Assembly (NCBI RefSeq): GCF_000340565.2
Contig: NZ_CP007203.1
Span: 1,242,028 to 1,306,027, forward strand
Origin: Nodularia spumigena CCY9414
GTDB taxonomy: Bacteria > Cyanobacteriota > Cyanobacteriia > Cyanobacteriales > Nostocaceae
DNA: 64,000 nucleotides
Direction: 5' to 3'
Shown: positions 28,786 to 36,600 of the stretch, one piece after another
Layout: every line of letters starts with the position of its first letter
How positions within the stretch are numbered: position 1 is the stretch's first letter
Made by a program: the position numbers and the translations under genes
The notes under the pieces: model-generated
Told to the model about the DNA's origin: nothing
Database searches by the model: none
Seen by the model: the letters and a program-made list of their open reading frames with translations, nothing else

Positions 28786-29352
28786 CTATTTACCGACGGC
28801 TGGATTTTTTTGTAACTCAGGTCGAGAACTTGCTTCTTCTGCCTTGTCTTGCAAAAAACTAGAAGCTTCTTTAACTGAATCCTGCACTGTTTCAATGCGT
28901 TTTTGAATCCGAGTTCCTACATCTGGTTCTCGTTGAATCAAACCACCAGGCGCAGGTCTTTGAAAGTTATTGTCAGTGATGATTGGCAATTCCTTCTCTT
29001 TTTCAACTCTACCTCTGGGTGTTTCAGCACCGGGATAAAGTATTTCAGAGTCTCTATTTATGGCAATCAAAACTTGTAAATCTGGCTGTAAACTAGCTCG
29101 ATCACTTTCTTTTTTCTCTTCTCTTTCAATCGCTTTGGGATCGGTGGTCATTCTATATTTGGTATATTTGTCTCCACCACCCTTATAAGGATTGTTAGCG
29201 CCACCAGCCTGGACGGCAGGATTTTCGGGGTTTGCACCTTGAGGATTTGCGCCACTACAAGCAGTGCTAACTATCAACAATAGACCAGCTACAAAGATAG
29301 TTAAAATCTGGCGTAGTTTTAATTTTTTCCAGAAAGCTATTACACTATTCAT
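28786..29352 (-). CDS. Secreted lipoprotein, partner of the next gene
   Basis: A 188-residue lipoprotein with leader KKLKLRQILTIFVAGLLLI and lipobox IVSTAC (Cys32). The mature part is hydrophilic: an Asn/Gly/Pro-rich start (GANPQGANPENPAVQAGG), a Lys/Glu-rich middle and a short helical end (TVQDSVKEASSFLQDKAEEA). It lies 139 bp upstream of the lipoprotein gene at 28038 on the same strand and shares leader design with it, so an ancient duplication followed by divergence is possible. No known domain. Confidence 0.72.
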   Translation of the reverse strand: MNSVIAFWKKLKLRQILTIFVAGLLLIVSTACSGANPQGANPENPAVQAGGANNPYKGGGDKYTKYRMTTDPKAIEREEKKESDRASLQPDLQVLIAINRDSEILYPGAETPRGRVEKEKELPIITDNNFQRPAPGGLIQREPDVGTRIQKRIETVQDSVKEASSFLQDKAEEASSRPELQKNPAVGK

Positions 29353-29611
29353 CTAGCCCTCCTTGATACAGGACAACAGGTCATTGATTTGCTTAGTTTA
29401 ATAGTTTGGATAATCAGCAAGTTTTTGCTTGGTGTTAGACTTGGCAAATATTTCGTAACCCTTCCCAAGATTACGAATAAAAAAATAAGTTCGCCTCTAG
29501 CGTAGGTAACAATATACTTGATACTAAAATCAGACATTTATCTAACTGTAGAGAGATATCAGGCGAAAATTTAGGCGATTTTGGTGATTGAAAATATTTT
29601 TATTTTTGTAA

Positions 29612-30544
29612 ATGATGAAGCAAATTTTACGCTGGCTAATTTTAGGGGGAACACTATTTTTTTTAGGGAAAGCCCTGAAGGATCACTGGTCTGAAGTGAT
29701 TGCAATCCAAATTGATGCAGTAGGATGGGCTATTATGTCCATAGCGACAGGCGTAACTTTACTGGCACATATTTGGGGTGGTTGGATATGGACTTGGATT
29801 CTCAAGGAATTAAATCAATCTGTGCCATGTGCGGAATTTATTCAAGTCTACTTAAAAACAAATATTGCTAAATATTTACCTGGTAATGTCTGGCATCATT
29901 ATGGGCGAATTGTGGCAGCGAAAAATGCTAATATTCCTGCTGGTGCGGCTACTTTAAGCGTATTGCTAGAACCGCTATTGATGGCGGCGGCGGCTTTAAT
30001 TATTATTGTTATATTTGGCAGCCAATTTGCAGCTACTCATACTACTCTGTCTGTACAAATTTTACAATTTGTGAGTTTAGCTGTGGTGCTTTGTGCGGTT
30101 CATCCCCGGTTTTTGAATCCAGCAATTCGCTTTGTCTACAAATTAAAGGTGAAAAGGTCTAGTGCGAAGACTCAGCCGAATATTCCCTTTAAAGTTAAAC
30201 GCTATCCTCTACGACCTTTGTTAGGGGAATTAGGTTTTTTAGTATTGCGTGGTACTGGGTTTATTTTAACTGTGTTTGCTCTAACTCCATTAAATCTGAG
30301 CCAATTGCCTTTATTATTAGGGGCTTTTAGCTTTGCTTGGTTGTTAGGTTTTGTGGTTCCGGGTGCGCCTGGTGGTTTGGGTGTATTTGAAGTGACTGCG
30401 ATCGCACTTTTGCAGCACAGGTTTCCATCTGCGGTTATAATTAGTGCGATCGCCTCCTATCGTCTCATTAGTATTATCGCTGAAACTGCTGGTGCAGCCC
30501 TAGCTTCCCTAGATGAACGCCTGAGTAAATCAGTTAACAGTTAA
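29612..30544 (+). CDS. LPG synthase-type (UPF0104/YbhN) membrane protein
   Basis: A 310-residue inner-membrane protein with about seven or eight helices and the pattern of the lysylphosphatidylglycerol synthase transmembrane domain, without the catalytic acyl-transfer domain. Family marks are VYLKTNIAKYLPGNVWHHYG near the first third and WLLGFVVPGAPGGLGVFEVT near the C-terminus. Related proteins move lipids or polyprenyl-linked sugars across the membrane; substrate unknown. The stop runs straight into a GTTAACA tandem repeat, which supplies the final codons. Confidence 0.85.
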   Translation: MMKQILRWLILGGTLFFLGKALKDHWSEVIAIQIDAVGWAIMSIATGVTLLAHIWGGWIWTWILKELNQSVPCAEFIQVYLKTNIAKYLPGNVWHHYGRIVAAKNANIPAGAATLSVLLEPLLMAAAALIIIVIFGSQFAATHTTLSVQILQFVSLAVVLCAVHPRFLNPAIRFVYKLKVKRSSAKTQPNIPFKVKRYPLRPLLGELGFLVLRGTGFILTVFALTPLNLSQLPLLLGAFSFAWLLGFVVPGAPGGLGVFEVTAIALLQHRFPSAVIISAIASYRLISIIAETAGAALASLDERLSKSVNS

Positions 30545-30669
30545 CAGTTAACAGTTATTACATCAAAAAAGGTCATACTTCAATATTACACTCCATCTAG
30601 CAAGTTAGAAGAACGCATTGTAAATCGTGACCCTGCCATTAGATAGATAAATATACCCTTTCATTTTTC

Positions 30670-31611
30670 ATGGTTATGGATTTAAACTTAGATCAGGCAA
30701 TTAAAATTGCTAACCAAGCAGTTTTGGCAAAGTGTAATAGAGCCTTAACTGATGTTGAAATAATTATAATTAAAGGATCTTGGAAAAGAGAAGAATATCA
30801 TAAAATTGCGGCTAAAAATCAATATGCAACAAGTTATATTAGCCAAGACGTTGCACCCAAACTTTGGAAATTACTGACAAAAGCTCTAGGAGAAAAAGTC
30901 AAAAAAAGTAATTTCAAAGAAGCCCTAAAACGACATTGGGAAAAGCAATGTTGGGATAAGCAATTTAAAGATGAATATTGCTCACGAACTCCAGAATCAA
31001 TTACTGCTAATATCCTACAGCACAACGGCAATCTCAAAGAAGTTACTACTTCTCTATATTTAACTCAAACTAAACACAACTTACCAATTCCAGAATTATA
31101 TGTAGAGCGTTTTGCCATTGAATTTCTCTGCTATGAAACTCTGTTGCAGCCTGGTTCTCTGATTCGGATTAAAGCACCTAAACTCATGGGTAAAACGTAC
31201 CTTATGGAACGGGTATTAACTCAAATTGCAAAGCAAGGCTATCGCATAGTCAGTTTAAGTTTAGAGATGGCTGAGAGGAAAACTCACTTCACTAACCTAA
31301 ATAAATTCTTGCGTTGGTTATGTCTAAATCTTAGTCGAGAACTTAACTTACCTAATCAGTTAGATGAATATTGGGATGCAGAAGGTATGGGCGCTAAGGT
31401 AAGTTGCACAACTTATTTAGAAACATATTTATTGGCAGGATTTCCCAACCCTCTAGTTCTATACTTAGATGATGTAGACGTGCTTTTTCGTTATCCTGAA
31501 ATTTATGAAGACTTTTTTGGGTTGTTGCGTTCTTGGTATGAAAAAGGCAGAAATCGTCCCAACTGGAAAAAGCTGCGATTAGCGATCGCTTATGGGACTA
31601 TTGATAAGTAG
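30670..31611 (+). CDS. vMAP-HTH/AAA-like NTPase, C-terminally truncated
   Basis: The N-terminal ~90 residues (ALTDVEIIIIKGSWKREEYH, then YISQDVAPKLWKLLTKALGE) match the helix-turn-helix-like domain of vWA-MoxR-associated proteins. From about 140 an AAA-like domain starts: VERFAIEFLCYETLLQPGSL, P-loop-like APKLMGKTYLM (GKT), and a Walker B-like LVLYLDDVDVLF. The chain ends at LRLAIAYGTIDK, where full-length members go on through the sensor and winged-helix parts. No continuation is visible downstream before a hairpin and a 91-bp mobile repeat. It may be a remnant or a short regulator. Confidence 0.75.
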   Translation: MVMDLNLDQAIKIANQAVLAKCNRALTDVEIIIIKGSWKREEYHKIAAKNQYATSYISQDVAPKLWKLLTKALGEKVKKSNFKEALKRHWEKQCWDKQFKDEYCSRTPESITANILQHNGNLKEVTTSLYLTQTKHNLPIPELYVERFAIEFLCYETLLQPGSLIRIKAPKLMGKTYLMERVLTQIAKQGYRIVSLSLEMAERKTHFTNLNKFLRWLCLNLSRELNLPNQLDEYWDAEGMGAKVSCTTYLETYLLAGFPNPLVLYLDDVDVLFRYPEIYEDFFGLLRSWYEKGRNRPNWKKLRLAIAYGTIDK

Positions 31612-31685
31612 CCATATTTTGTCCTCAAGTTTCATTAGTAAAGGAAGTGCGGAATGTGGGGTTTAGAGGCTGTTTAACTATTTTT

Positions 31686-31737
31686 AACTGCTATATAAAT
31701 TTATCTGCCCACATTTTTTATCAGATATATAGCAGTT
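31686..31737. repeat. Hairpin with perfect 12-bp arms
   Basis: AACTGCTATATA and TATATAGCAGTT enclose 28 bases. It lies 74 bp after the truncated NTPase gene. It could be a terminator or a mobile-repeat end. Confidence 0.65.
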
Positions 31738-31837
31738 GTTTATATGATACCCAGCTTGTCAGTTCAATACTTGAGTTAAATTTAGGAGTTTAAAAAATCA
31801 GCCAATTTAGTTAAATTCAGTTAAATTCAGGTTTTGC

Positions 31838-31928
31838 AGGACTTACGCAAAATTATGAAAGAACGAACCGCAAAGGACACAAAGGACACAAAGTTAAGAG
31901 GGTTTTAGAGAGTTCTTGCGTAAGTCCT
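31838..31928. mobile_element. 91-bp inverted-repeat element (MITE-like), copy B
   Basis: Inverted relative to copy A at 10508-10598. Same length and same terminal repeats AGGACTTACGCAA / TTGCGTAAGTCCT; the centre holds AAAGGACAC twice. The two copies differ by scattered substitutions, so they probably come from separate moves. Confidence 0.85.
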
Positions 31929-31995
31929 ATTTTGAAAATCTTAAGTTGTGTAATAATTATAACTAAACCTGATTTTAAGCATCTGAATCATCCCA

Positions 31996-33126
31996 ATGTT
32001 TGCCAAACTCAACGCCACCTATCAATATCAGTTAGGTGGCAGTCTGCCGCCTTATGCCCCTACCTACCTAGAGCGACAGGCTGACACAGAACTTTACCAA
32101 GGTTTATTAGCAGGGGATTATTGCTATGTTCTCAACGCTAGACAAATGGGGAAATCTAGCTTGCGAGTGCGGACAATGGATAAATTACGAGCTATGGGAA
32201 TAGCCTGTACTGAAATTGAATTGAGCGGGATTGGTAGCCAGGAAATTACTCCACCTCAATGGTATGGAGGGATTATTCAGGAATTGATAAGCGGTTTTAA
32301 ACTACAAATAAATCGGCGTAGTTGGTTAAGAGAACATGATCATCTTTCTCCTATCCAGTGCTTAAATAAATTTATCGAAACAGTATTATTAACGCAAATT
32401 CAGGAAAAAATTGTGATCTTTATTGATGAAATTGATCATCTGCTAAATTTGAATTTTTCCACAGACGAATTTTTTGCCCTGATTCGTCACTGCTATGATC
32501 ATCGCGCTATCAAACCAGCCTATAGGCGACTTTCATTTGCTTTGTTGGGAGTAGCTACACCTTCAGACTTGATTCAAGACCAACACTACTCTAAACCTTT
32601 TAATATTGGTAGAGTCATTCAACTTCAAGAATTACAAATCAAAGATAGTCAGCCTTTGTTAACAGGATTAATAGGCAAAGTTAGTAACCCGTCAGCAATC
32701 TTAAAAGAAGTTTTTTTTTGGACGGGAGGACAGCCATTTCTCACCCAAAAACTGTTGTTTTTAATTGTGAATAACTGCCATAATAGTAGAGAAATTTACC
32801 CTTATCTAGAAGATGAAGAAAACCAGTGGGTTAAGCAAATTGTCCAGAAGCAAATTATTGAAAATTGGGAAGCTCAAGACGAACCAAAGCATTTAATAAC
32901 TATCAGAGATCGCTTACTTTACAATATTCCTAAAAGCAAAAATCTATTGCAGCTATATAATAAAATTCTCCAACGGGGAAAAATCTTAGTTCACAATTCC
33001 CCTGAATATCTAGAATTATTTTTATCGGGACTTGTTACCCAACACCAAAGCAATTTAACAGTCAAAAACCCAATCTACGCCACAATTTTCAATTTAGATT
33101 GGGTAAATCACAAGCTGACGCTATAG
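31996..33126 (+). CDS. AAA-like domain NTPase (STAND-type), stand-alone
   Basis: A 376-residue AAA-like protein typical of cyanobacteria. It begins with the family mark YQLGGSLPPYAPTYLERQAD, then LLAGDYCYVLNARQMGKSSL (Walker A with GKS), Walker B KIVIFIDEIDHL, a sensor region FALLGVATPSDLI, VFFWTGGQPFLTQKLL, and a winged-helix end (LTVKNPIYATIFNLDWV). Related domains are usually fused to WD40, CHAT or other effectors; here there is no effector domain. It follows the truncated NTPase gene on the same strand. A defence or signalling role is inference. Confidence 0.85.
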   Translation: MFAKLNATYQYQLGGSLPPYAPTYLERQADTELYQGLLAGDYCYVLNARQMGKSSLRVRTMDKLRAMGIACTEIELSGIGSQEITPPQWYGGIIQELISGFKLQINRRSWLREHDHLSPIQCLNKFIETVLLTQIQEKIVIFIDEIDHLLNLNFSTDEFFALIRHCYDHRAIKPAYRRLSFALLGVATPSDLIQDQHYSKPFNIGRVIQLQELQIKDSQPLLTGLIGKVSNPSAILKEVFFWTGGQPFLTQKLLFLIVNNCHNSREIYPYLEDEENQWVKQIVQKQIIENWEAQDEPKHLITIRDRLLYNIPKSKNLLQLYNKILQRGKILVHNSPEYLELFLSGLVTQHQSNLTVKNPIYATIFNLDWVNHKLTL

Positions 33127-33279
33127 GCGTTGACGAAACAGTAGTTCCAGATGTACGCTTGAGGCGATCGCCCAGTGGTGATCAAGGTAAAGCAACATTT
33201 ACTGTAACCATAAGCTTGCTGTTACGGCAAACTTATGGGTAAAGTGACAGGCAGGTCTGCTTGTATCTTCAATTTTTAG

Positions 33280-33617
33280 TGGGGGTGGAGGGACTTGAAC
33301 CCACACGACCTATTATGGTCAACGGATTTTCATTCTCCCGCAGCTTTCACTGCTGCCAGGTTTTAATAACCTTCGGCTTTGAGAATTGGACTCTCCCTTT
33401 ACCCTCGGCTTAACGTTAGGGTAGCTCCCGTCGAGTCTCTGCACCTTCCGATGAGTTATGAGCTTTAACACTCAGGACTTGTTTCGGCTTGGCTCAGGAT
33501 TGCCATATCTGTAAACAGATTTAGGTTTCCCTGAATTTGAGAGCTTCCACTTGAAAGATTTCTCGATCAAGGCTCAGTTTTCTAAGTCCGTAGCGTCTAC
33601 CATTCCGCCACACCCCC
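33280..33617 (-). tRNA. tRNA-Leu(UAA) interrupted by a group I intron
   Basis: On the minus strand exon 1 (33584-33617, starting GGGGGTGTGGCGGAATGG) and exon 2 (33280-33330, ending CCCTCCACCCCCA) join into an 85-nt tRNA. The anticodon arm is ACGGA-CTTAAAA-TCCGT, anticodon UAA. The seven-base acceptor stem GGGGGTG/CACCCCC, the D-arm, a long variable arm typical of leucine tRNA and the T-loop GTTCAAGT are all present. No CCA end is encoded. The break falls after the first anticodon base, the position of the well-known cyanobacterial and plastid intron. Confidence 0.96.
33331..33583 (-). ncRNA. Group I intron of tRNA-Leu(UAA)
   Basis: 253 nt, self-splicing by family. Conserved core strings are visible on the minus strand: TCAGGGAAACCTAAATCTG (P/Q region), GGCAATCCTGAGCCAAGCC (P5/P6), CGGAAGGTGCAGAGACTCGA (P7/P3) and GAGAGTCCAATTCTCAAAGCC. 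It ends in G before exon 2. It has no open frame. The P6b region is short compared with heptamer-expanded Nostoc versions. Confidence 0.95.
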
Positions 33618-34089
33618 ATATTGATTGGGATCGGCTTTTGCTTAAGCAGCAAATAACTCTTGCCTAATTTAGCATCAATTGCGTCTTTTGTACAACTAAA
33701 TTGAAAAATTTTTTCCAGATTTGGAAGTTTTTGCTGTTTCTTCTCAATTTATCTGGTTTTCGGATCTTCAATTTTGCCTTACTCAAGCAATTCTTTGTTA
33801 CTGCCTTTGCAACTGTAGCATACATATCAGAAATATACAATAAAAATTTTCCACCTCTGGTAAAAATCAAATATGGCGTTTTTATGAATAGAATAAGTTT
33901 TTTGACTTTTGACCCCTTCGGGGTTCGCCAGTCGCTCATGAGGGAAACCCCCTTGGCGTTAGCCTCTCCCTTTGGGAGAAGACCGCGCTGGCTCACTTTT
34001 GACTTTTGACTTCCGCTCTGCGGAGTGGTTCAGCCTATGATGGAAAATAGATGCACTGAATGCTCTTGTCCACTTTAAAGAGAAAATCT
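33618..34089. other. Intergenic region between tRNA-Leu and ndhL
   Basis: Open frames occur on both strands over 33664-34009 but are mirror images through low-complexity and hairpin sequence (ACCCCTTCGGGGT near 33910, TCTCCCTTTGGGAGA near 33966, repeated TTTTGACTTTTGACTT). None looks like protein. The ndhL promoter should be in the last 150 bp. Confidence 0.5.
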
Positions 34090-34302
34090 ATGATTGTAGC
34101 CCTGCTGTATCTAGCTCTGGCTGGAGCTTACCTGTTAGTAGTCCCTATTGCTGTCATGCTGTACCTGAAGCAGCGCTGGTATGTAGCTAGCTCCATTGAG
34201 CGGACTGTAATGTATTTTATGGTGTTTTTCTTCTTGCCTGGGTTGTTAGTTTTGTCACCTTTTGTGAATCTTCGCCCCCGGCCACGACAAATTGAAGTGT
34301 AA
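34090..34302 (+). CDS. ndhL: NAD(P)H-quinone oxidoreductase subunit L
   Basis: A 70-residue membrane subunit of the cyanobacterial NDH-1 complex, which takes part in cyclic electron flow, respiration and carbon uptake at the thylakoid. The sequence [20 protein letters not shown], then [20 protein letters not shown] and the ending RPRQIEV match NdhL. The ATG at 34090 is preferred over one at 34060, because known NdhL proteins begin MIV. The DUF3007 gene follows after 24 bp and then trpA, an order I recall as conserved in related cyanobacteria. Confidence 0.95.
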   Translation: MIVALLYLALAGAYLLVVPIAVMLYLKQRWYVASSIERTVMYFMVFFFLPGLLVLSPFVNLRPRPRQIEV

Positions 34303-34326
34303 ATAGATTGGTAGGTCATAACTCTC

Positions 34327-34638
34327 ATGCGACGCATTGACGCTATTGGAATTGGCTTGGGTGTTTTTATTGCTGGTGGTTTGGGATATGTAGGTTTACA
34401 GCTAGTGGGTTTAGATGGTCAACAAGCTGGAATCTGGAGCCAAGTCTTACTGGTCAGTGGCTTGCTTGGCTGGTTAGCTTCTTACATATTCCGCGCGGTG
34501 GGAAATAAAATGACCTACCATGAACAACGGGAACAGTATGAAAAAGCCTTTCTGCAAAAACGGCTGGATGAACTGACTCCTGAAGAACTAGCAAAAATTC
34601 AAGCCGAAATCGCACAAGAAGAACAAAGTCAAGTGTAA
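34327..34638 (+). CDS. DUF3007 family membrane protein
   Basis: A 103-residue cyanobacterial and plastid-lineage protein. Two helices (IGIGLGVFIAGGLGYVGLQL and the VLLVSGLLGWLASYIFRAVG region) are followed by a charged cytoplasmic tail (QREQYEKAFLQKRLDELTPE). I recall this as DUF3007. It lies between ndhL and trpA on one strand with short gaps, so they are probably co-transcribed. Function unknown; a link to NDH-1 is only suggested by position. Confidence 0.85.
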   Translation: MRRIDAIGIGLGVFIAGGLGYVGLQLVGLDGQQAGIWSQVLLVSGLLGWLASYIFRAVGNKMTYHEQREQYEKAFLQKRLDELTPEELAKIQAEIAQEEQSQV

Positions 34639-34708
34639 AGTTATCATTGGTCAGTTATTCGTTATTTGTTTAACTGACCACTGACCACTGACTCATAATT
34701 TTTGACTC

Positions 34709-35554
34709 ATGACCGCGATTTCTGATTGCTTTAAGACATTGGGACGAAATGGAGAGTGCGCTCTGATTCCGTTTATTACTGCTGGAGATCCAGATTTAAC
34801 CACGACAGCAGCAGCTTTGAAGGTTCTGGATACTCATGGAGCCGATATTATTGAACTGGGTGTACCTTATTCTGATCCTCTCGCCGATGGTCCGGTGATT
34901 CAAGCGGCTGCTACCCGCGCTTTGCAACGAGGGACTAAGTTGGAACAGGTGTTGGAAATGTTGCAAGCTACTACTCCGAGTTTGCGATCGCCTATTATCC
35001 TGTTTACCTATTACAATCCCATTTTGCACCGTGGTATTGACAAGTTTCTGGAACAAATTGCGGCGGCTGGGGTATCAGGATTAGTCGTCCCAGATTTGCC
35101 CCTAGAAGAAGCAGCAGGCTTGCTCAAACCAGCCGGTGAAATGGGTATCGATTTAACTTTGTTGGTGGCTCCTACTAGTTCTGCTGACCGGATAGAAGCG
35201 ATCGCTCGTTCTTCCCAAGGATTTATTTATTTGGTTAGTGTGACTGGTGTTACCGGGATGCGGACTCAAATGGAATCACGAGTATCAGATTTATTGCAAC
35301 AAATTCGTAGTTTTACAGATAAACCCATTGGGGTAGGATTTGGTATTTCCGAAGCTGCACAAGCTCATCAAGTCAGAGAATGGGGCGCAGATGCGGCAAT
35401 TGTGGGTAGTGCCTTTGTCAAACGTCTAGCAGAGGGTACACCAGAGCAGGGACTAAAGGCGATCGCTGAATTTTGTCAAAGTCTCAAAGCTGCCATTAAG
35501 ACAACTGACAGCAGCACAAATACATCACTTGCTCAAAACGATAAAGTAGACTAA
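34709..35554 (+). CDS. trpA: Tryptophan synthase alpha subunit
   Basis: A 281-residue TIM-barrel enzyme that cleaves indole-3-glycerol phosphate to indole and glyceraldehyde 3-phosphate and passes indole to TrpB. Active-site Glu and Asp are in [43 protein letters not shown] and [20 protein letters not shown] are the usual marks. The last ~20 residues ([18 protein letters not shown]) go beyond the common length and look like a loose tail. It ends the ndhL-DUF3007-trpA group. Confidence 0.97.
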   Translation: MTAISDCFKTLGRNGECALIPFITAGDPDLTTTAAALKVLDTHGADIIELGVPYSDPLADGPVIQAAATRALQRGTKLEQVLEMLQATTPSLRSPIILFTYYNPILHRGIDKFLEQIAAAGVSGLVVPDLPLEEAAGLLKPAGEMGIDLTLLVAPTSSADRIEAIARSSQGFIYLVSVTGVTGMRTQMESRVSDLLQQIRSFTDKPIGVGFGISEAAQAHQVREWGADAAIVGSAFVKRLAEGTPEQGLKAIAEFCQSLKAAIKTTDSSTNTSLAQNDKVD

Positions 35555-35754
35555 AAAAGATAACAGCGTCGTTTTTTTACCATGAACTGGTGGACAATTT
35601 AGCGAATATAGTTTTGAATATTAACAGCACATAGTAAGCTGTAAAAAAACTAGCTAGTCCGGTCGCTTATAGTTGAGTTTTATGTGACGTTGAGTAGGCG
35701 AATAATAATGAGTGTGAGAGTGAGTCAGTCACAAGTGACAGAGGAGCAAAGGCG

Positions 35755-36426
35755 ATGAGTGAGAGTATGGCATTTATCGGCGGAGTCGCCGTGGCTGGGC
35801 TGGCTGCGCTTGTAATGCTCAGGGGCGCAGATAGTCCCATGCAAAGTAATTTCGCTGTATCTTCTCCGCAGATGCCGGCTAATCTAGCCCTGCCGATGAT
35901 GCCGCCGCAAACCCCAATGTATCCGCCTTATGGGGTGAATCCATATTATCCTAACCCCAGTCAACCGCCTGCTCAGGTTAACCCAGAGCAGCGTGTGGAA
36001 ATGGAACGGCTGAATATGCAGTTGGAACGTTTAAAGAGCGATAACGAGCAGCTCAGAGCGCAAAACCAACAACTCCAGTTCCAATACCAAAATTGGAATC
36101 ACCAGCAGATGCAATTAGCCCAACAAAATAGCCAAAAACTTGCTGCACCAGAAGTATTAAAGCCTCAAACTGAAGAACCTTGGTGGTCTTCACCGATCAT
36201 TTGGGCAGTAGGAGGCGCAACTCTCACTATTGGCGGTGGTGTTGTAGTCGCTGGTGTATTAGCTTTATTTTCACCACGGCAGCGTCCCACCCGTACAGTA
36301 CAAGTAATGCATCCTTACCACGGTCCCACACCGCCCTTAGCTCCTGTACGTCGCGCGGAATTTTTGCCTTCGCCTCGGATGGACGCAAGACGAGTTGAAA
36401 CCCCAGAATATGACCAGATGCACTAA
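35755..36426 (+). CDS. Proline-rich coiled-coil membrane protein of unknown function
   Basis: A 223-residue protein. It has an N-terminal hydrophobic helix (FIGGVAVAGLAALVML), a Pro/Met/Tyr-rich segment (residues ~40-75, with MPPQTPMYPPYGVNPYYPNP), a coiled coil (about 78-125, RVEMERLNMQLERLKSDNEQ), a second membrane helix (about 148-170) and a basic Pro-rich tail. No named family recognised. GAGGAGCAAAGGCG precedes the ATG. Codon use is like its neighbours. Confidence 0.75.
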   Translation: MSESMAFIGGVAVAGLAALVMLRGADSPMQSNFAVSSPQMPANLALPMMPPQTPMYPPYGVNPYYPNPSQPPAQVNPEQRVEMERLNMQLERLKSDNEQLRAQNQQLQFQYQNWNHQQMQLAQQNSQKLAAPEVLKPQTEEPWWSSPIIWAVGGATLTIGGGVVVAGVLALFSPRQRPTRTVQVMHPYHGPTPPLAPVRRAEFLPSPRMDARRVETPEYDQMH

Positions 36427-36445
36427 GGGCAAAATAAAATACTAA

Positions 36446-36600
36446 TTTTAGGTCAAGGAAGAGGATAAGGGGCAGGGGAAAAGAGGAACGGGGGCAGGGA
36501 GCAGGGGGCAGGGGAGAAGAGGAACGGTTTTTAAGTAACCGAAGTTTAAAGTAATTTCTTACTCCCCCTTGCTCCCTGCTCCCTGCTCCCCTGCCTCTTC
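36446..36600. repeat. Purine/GC-rich repeat overlapping the kinase gene 3' end
   Basis: Units of GGGGCAGGGGA and AGAGGAACGG on the plus strand are followed by CTCCCTGCTCCCTGCTCCCC. The two halves are partly complementary. The second half encodes the last ~14 residues of the kinase at 36559. The same TGCTCCC unit is at 25395. Confidence 0.7.

Larger units (their letters stand above)
31612..31995. other. Intergenic region between the two AAA-like genes
   Basis: Holds a 12-bp-arm hairpin at 31686-31737, the direct repeat TTAGTTAAATTCAGTTAAATTCAG (31808-31830) and the 91-bp inverted-repeat element at 31838-31928. No remaining piece of the truncated upstream gene was found in any frame. Confidence 0.6.

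Noticed and set aside
33664..34009. Open frames of about 100 codons on both strands between tRNA-Leu and ndhL
   Set aside because: They are opposite strands of the same low-complexity, hairpin-rich sequence.
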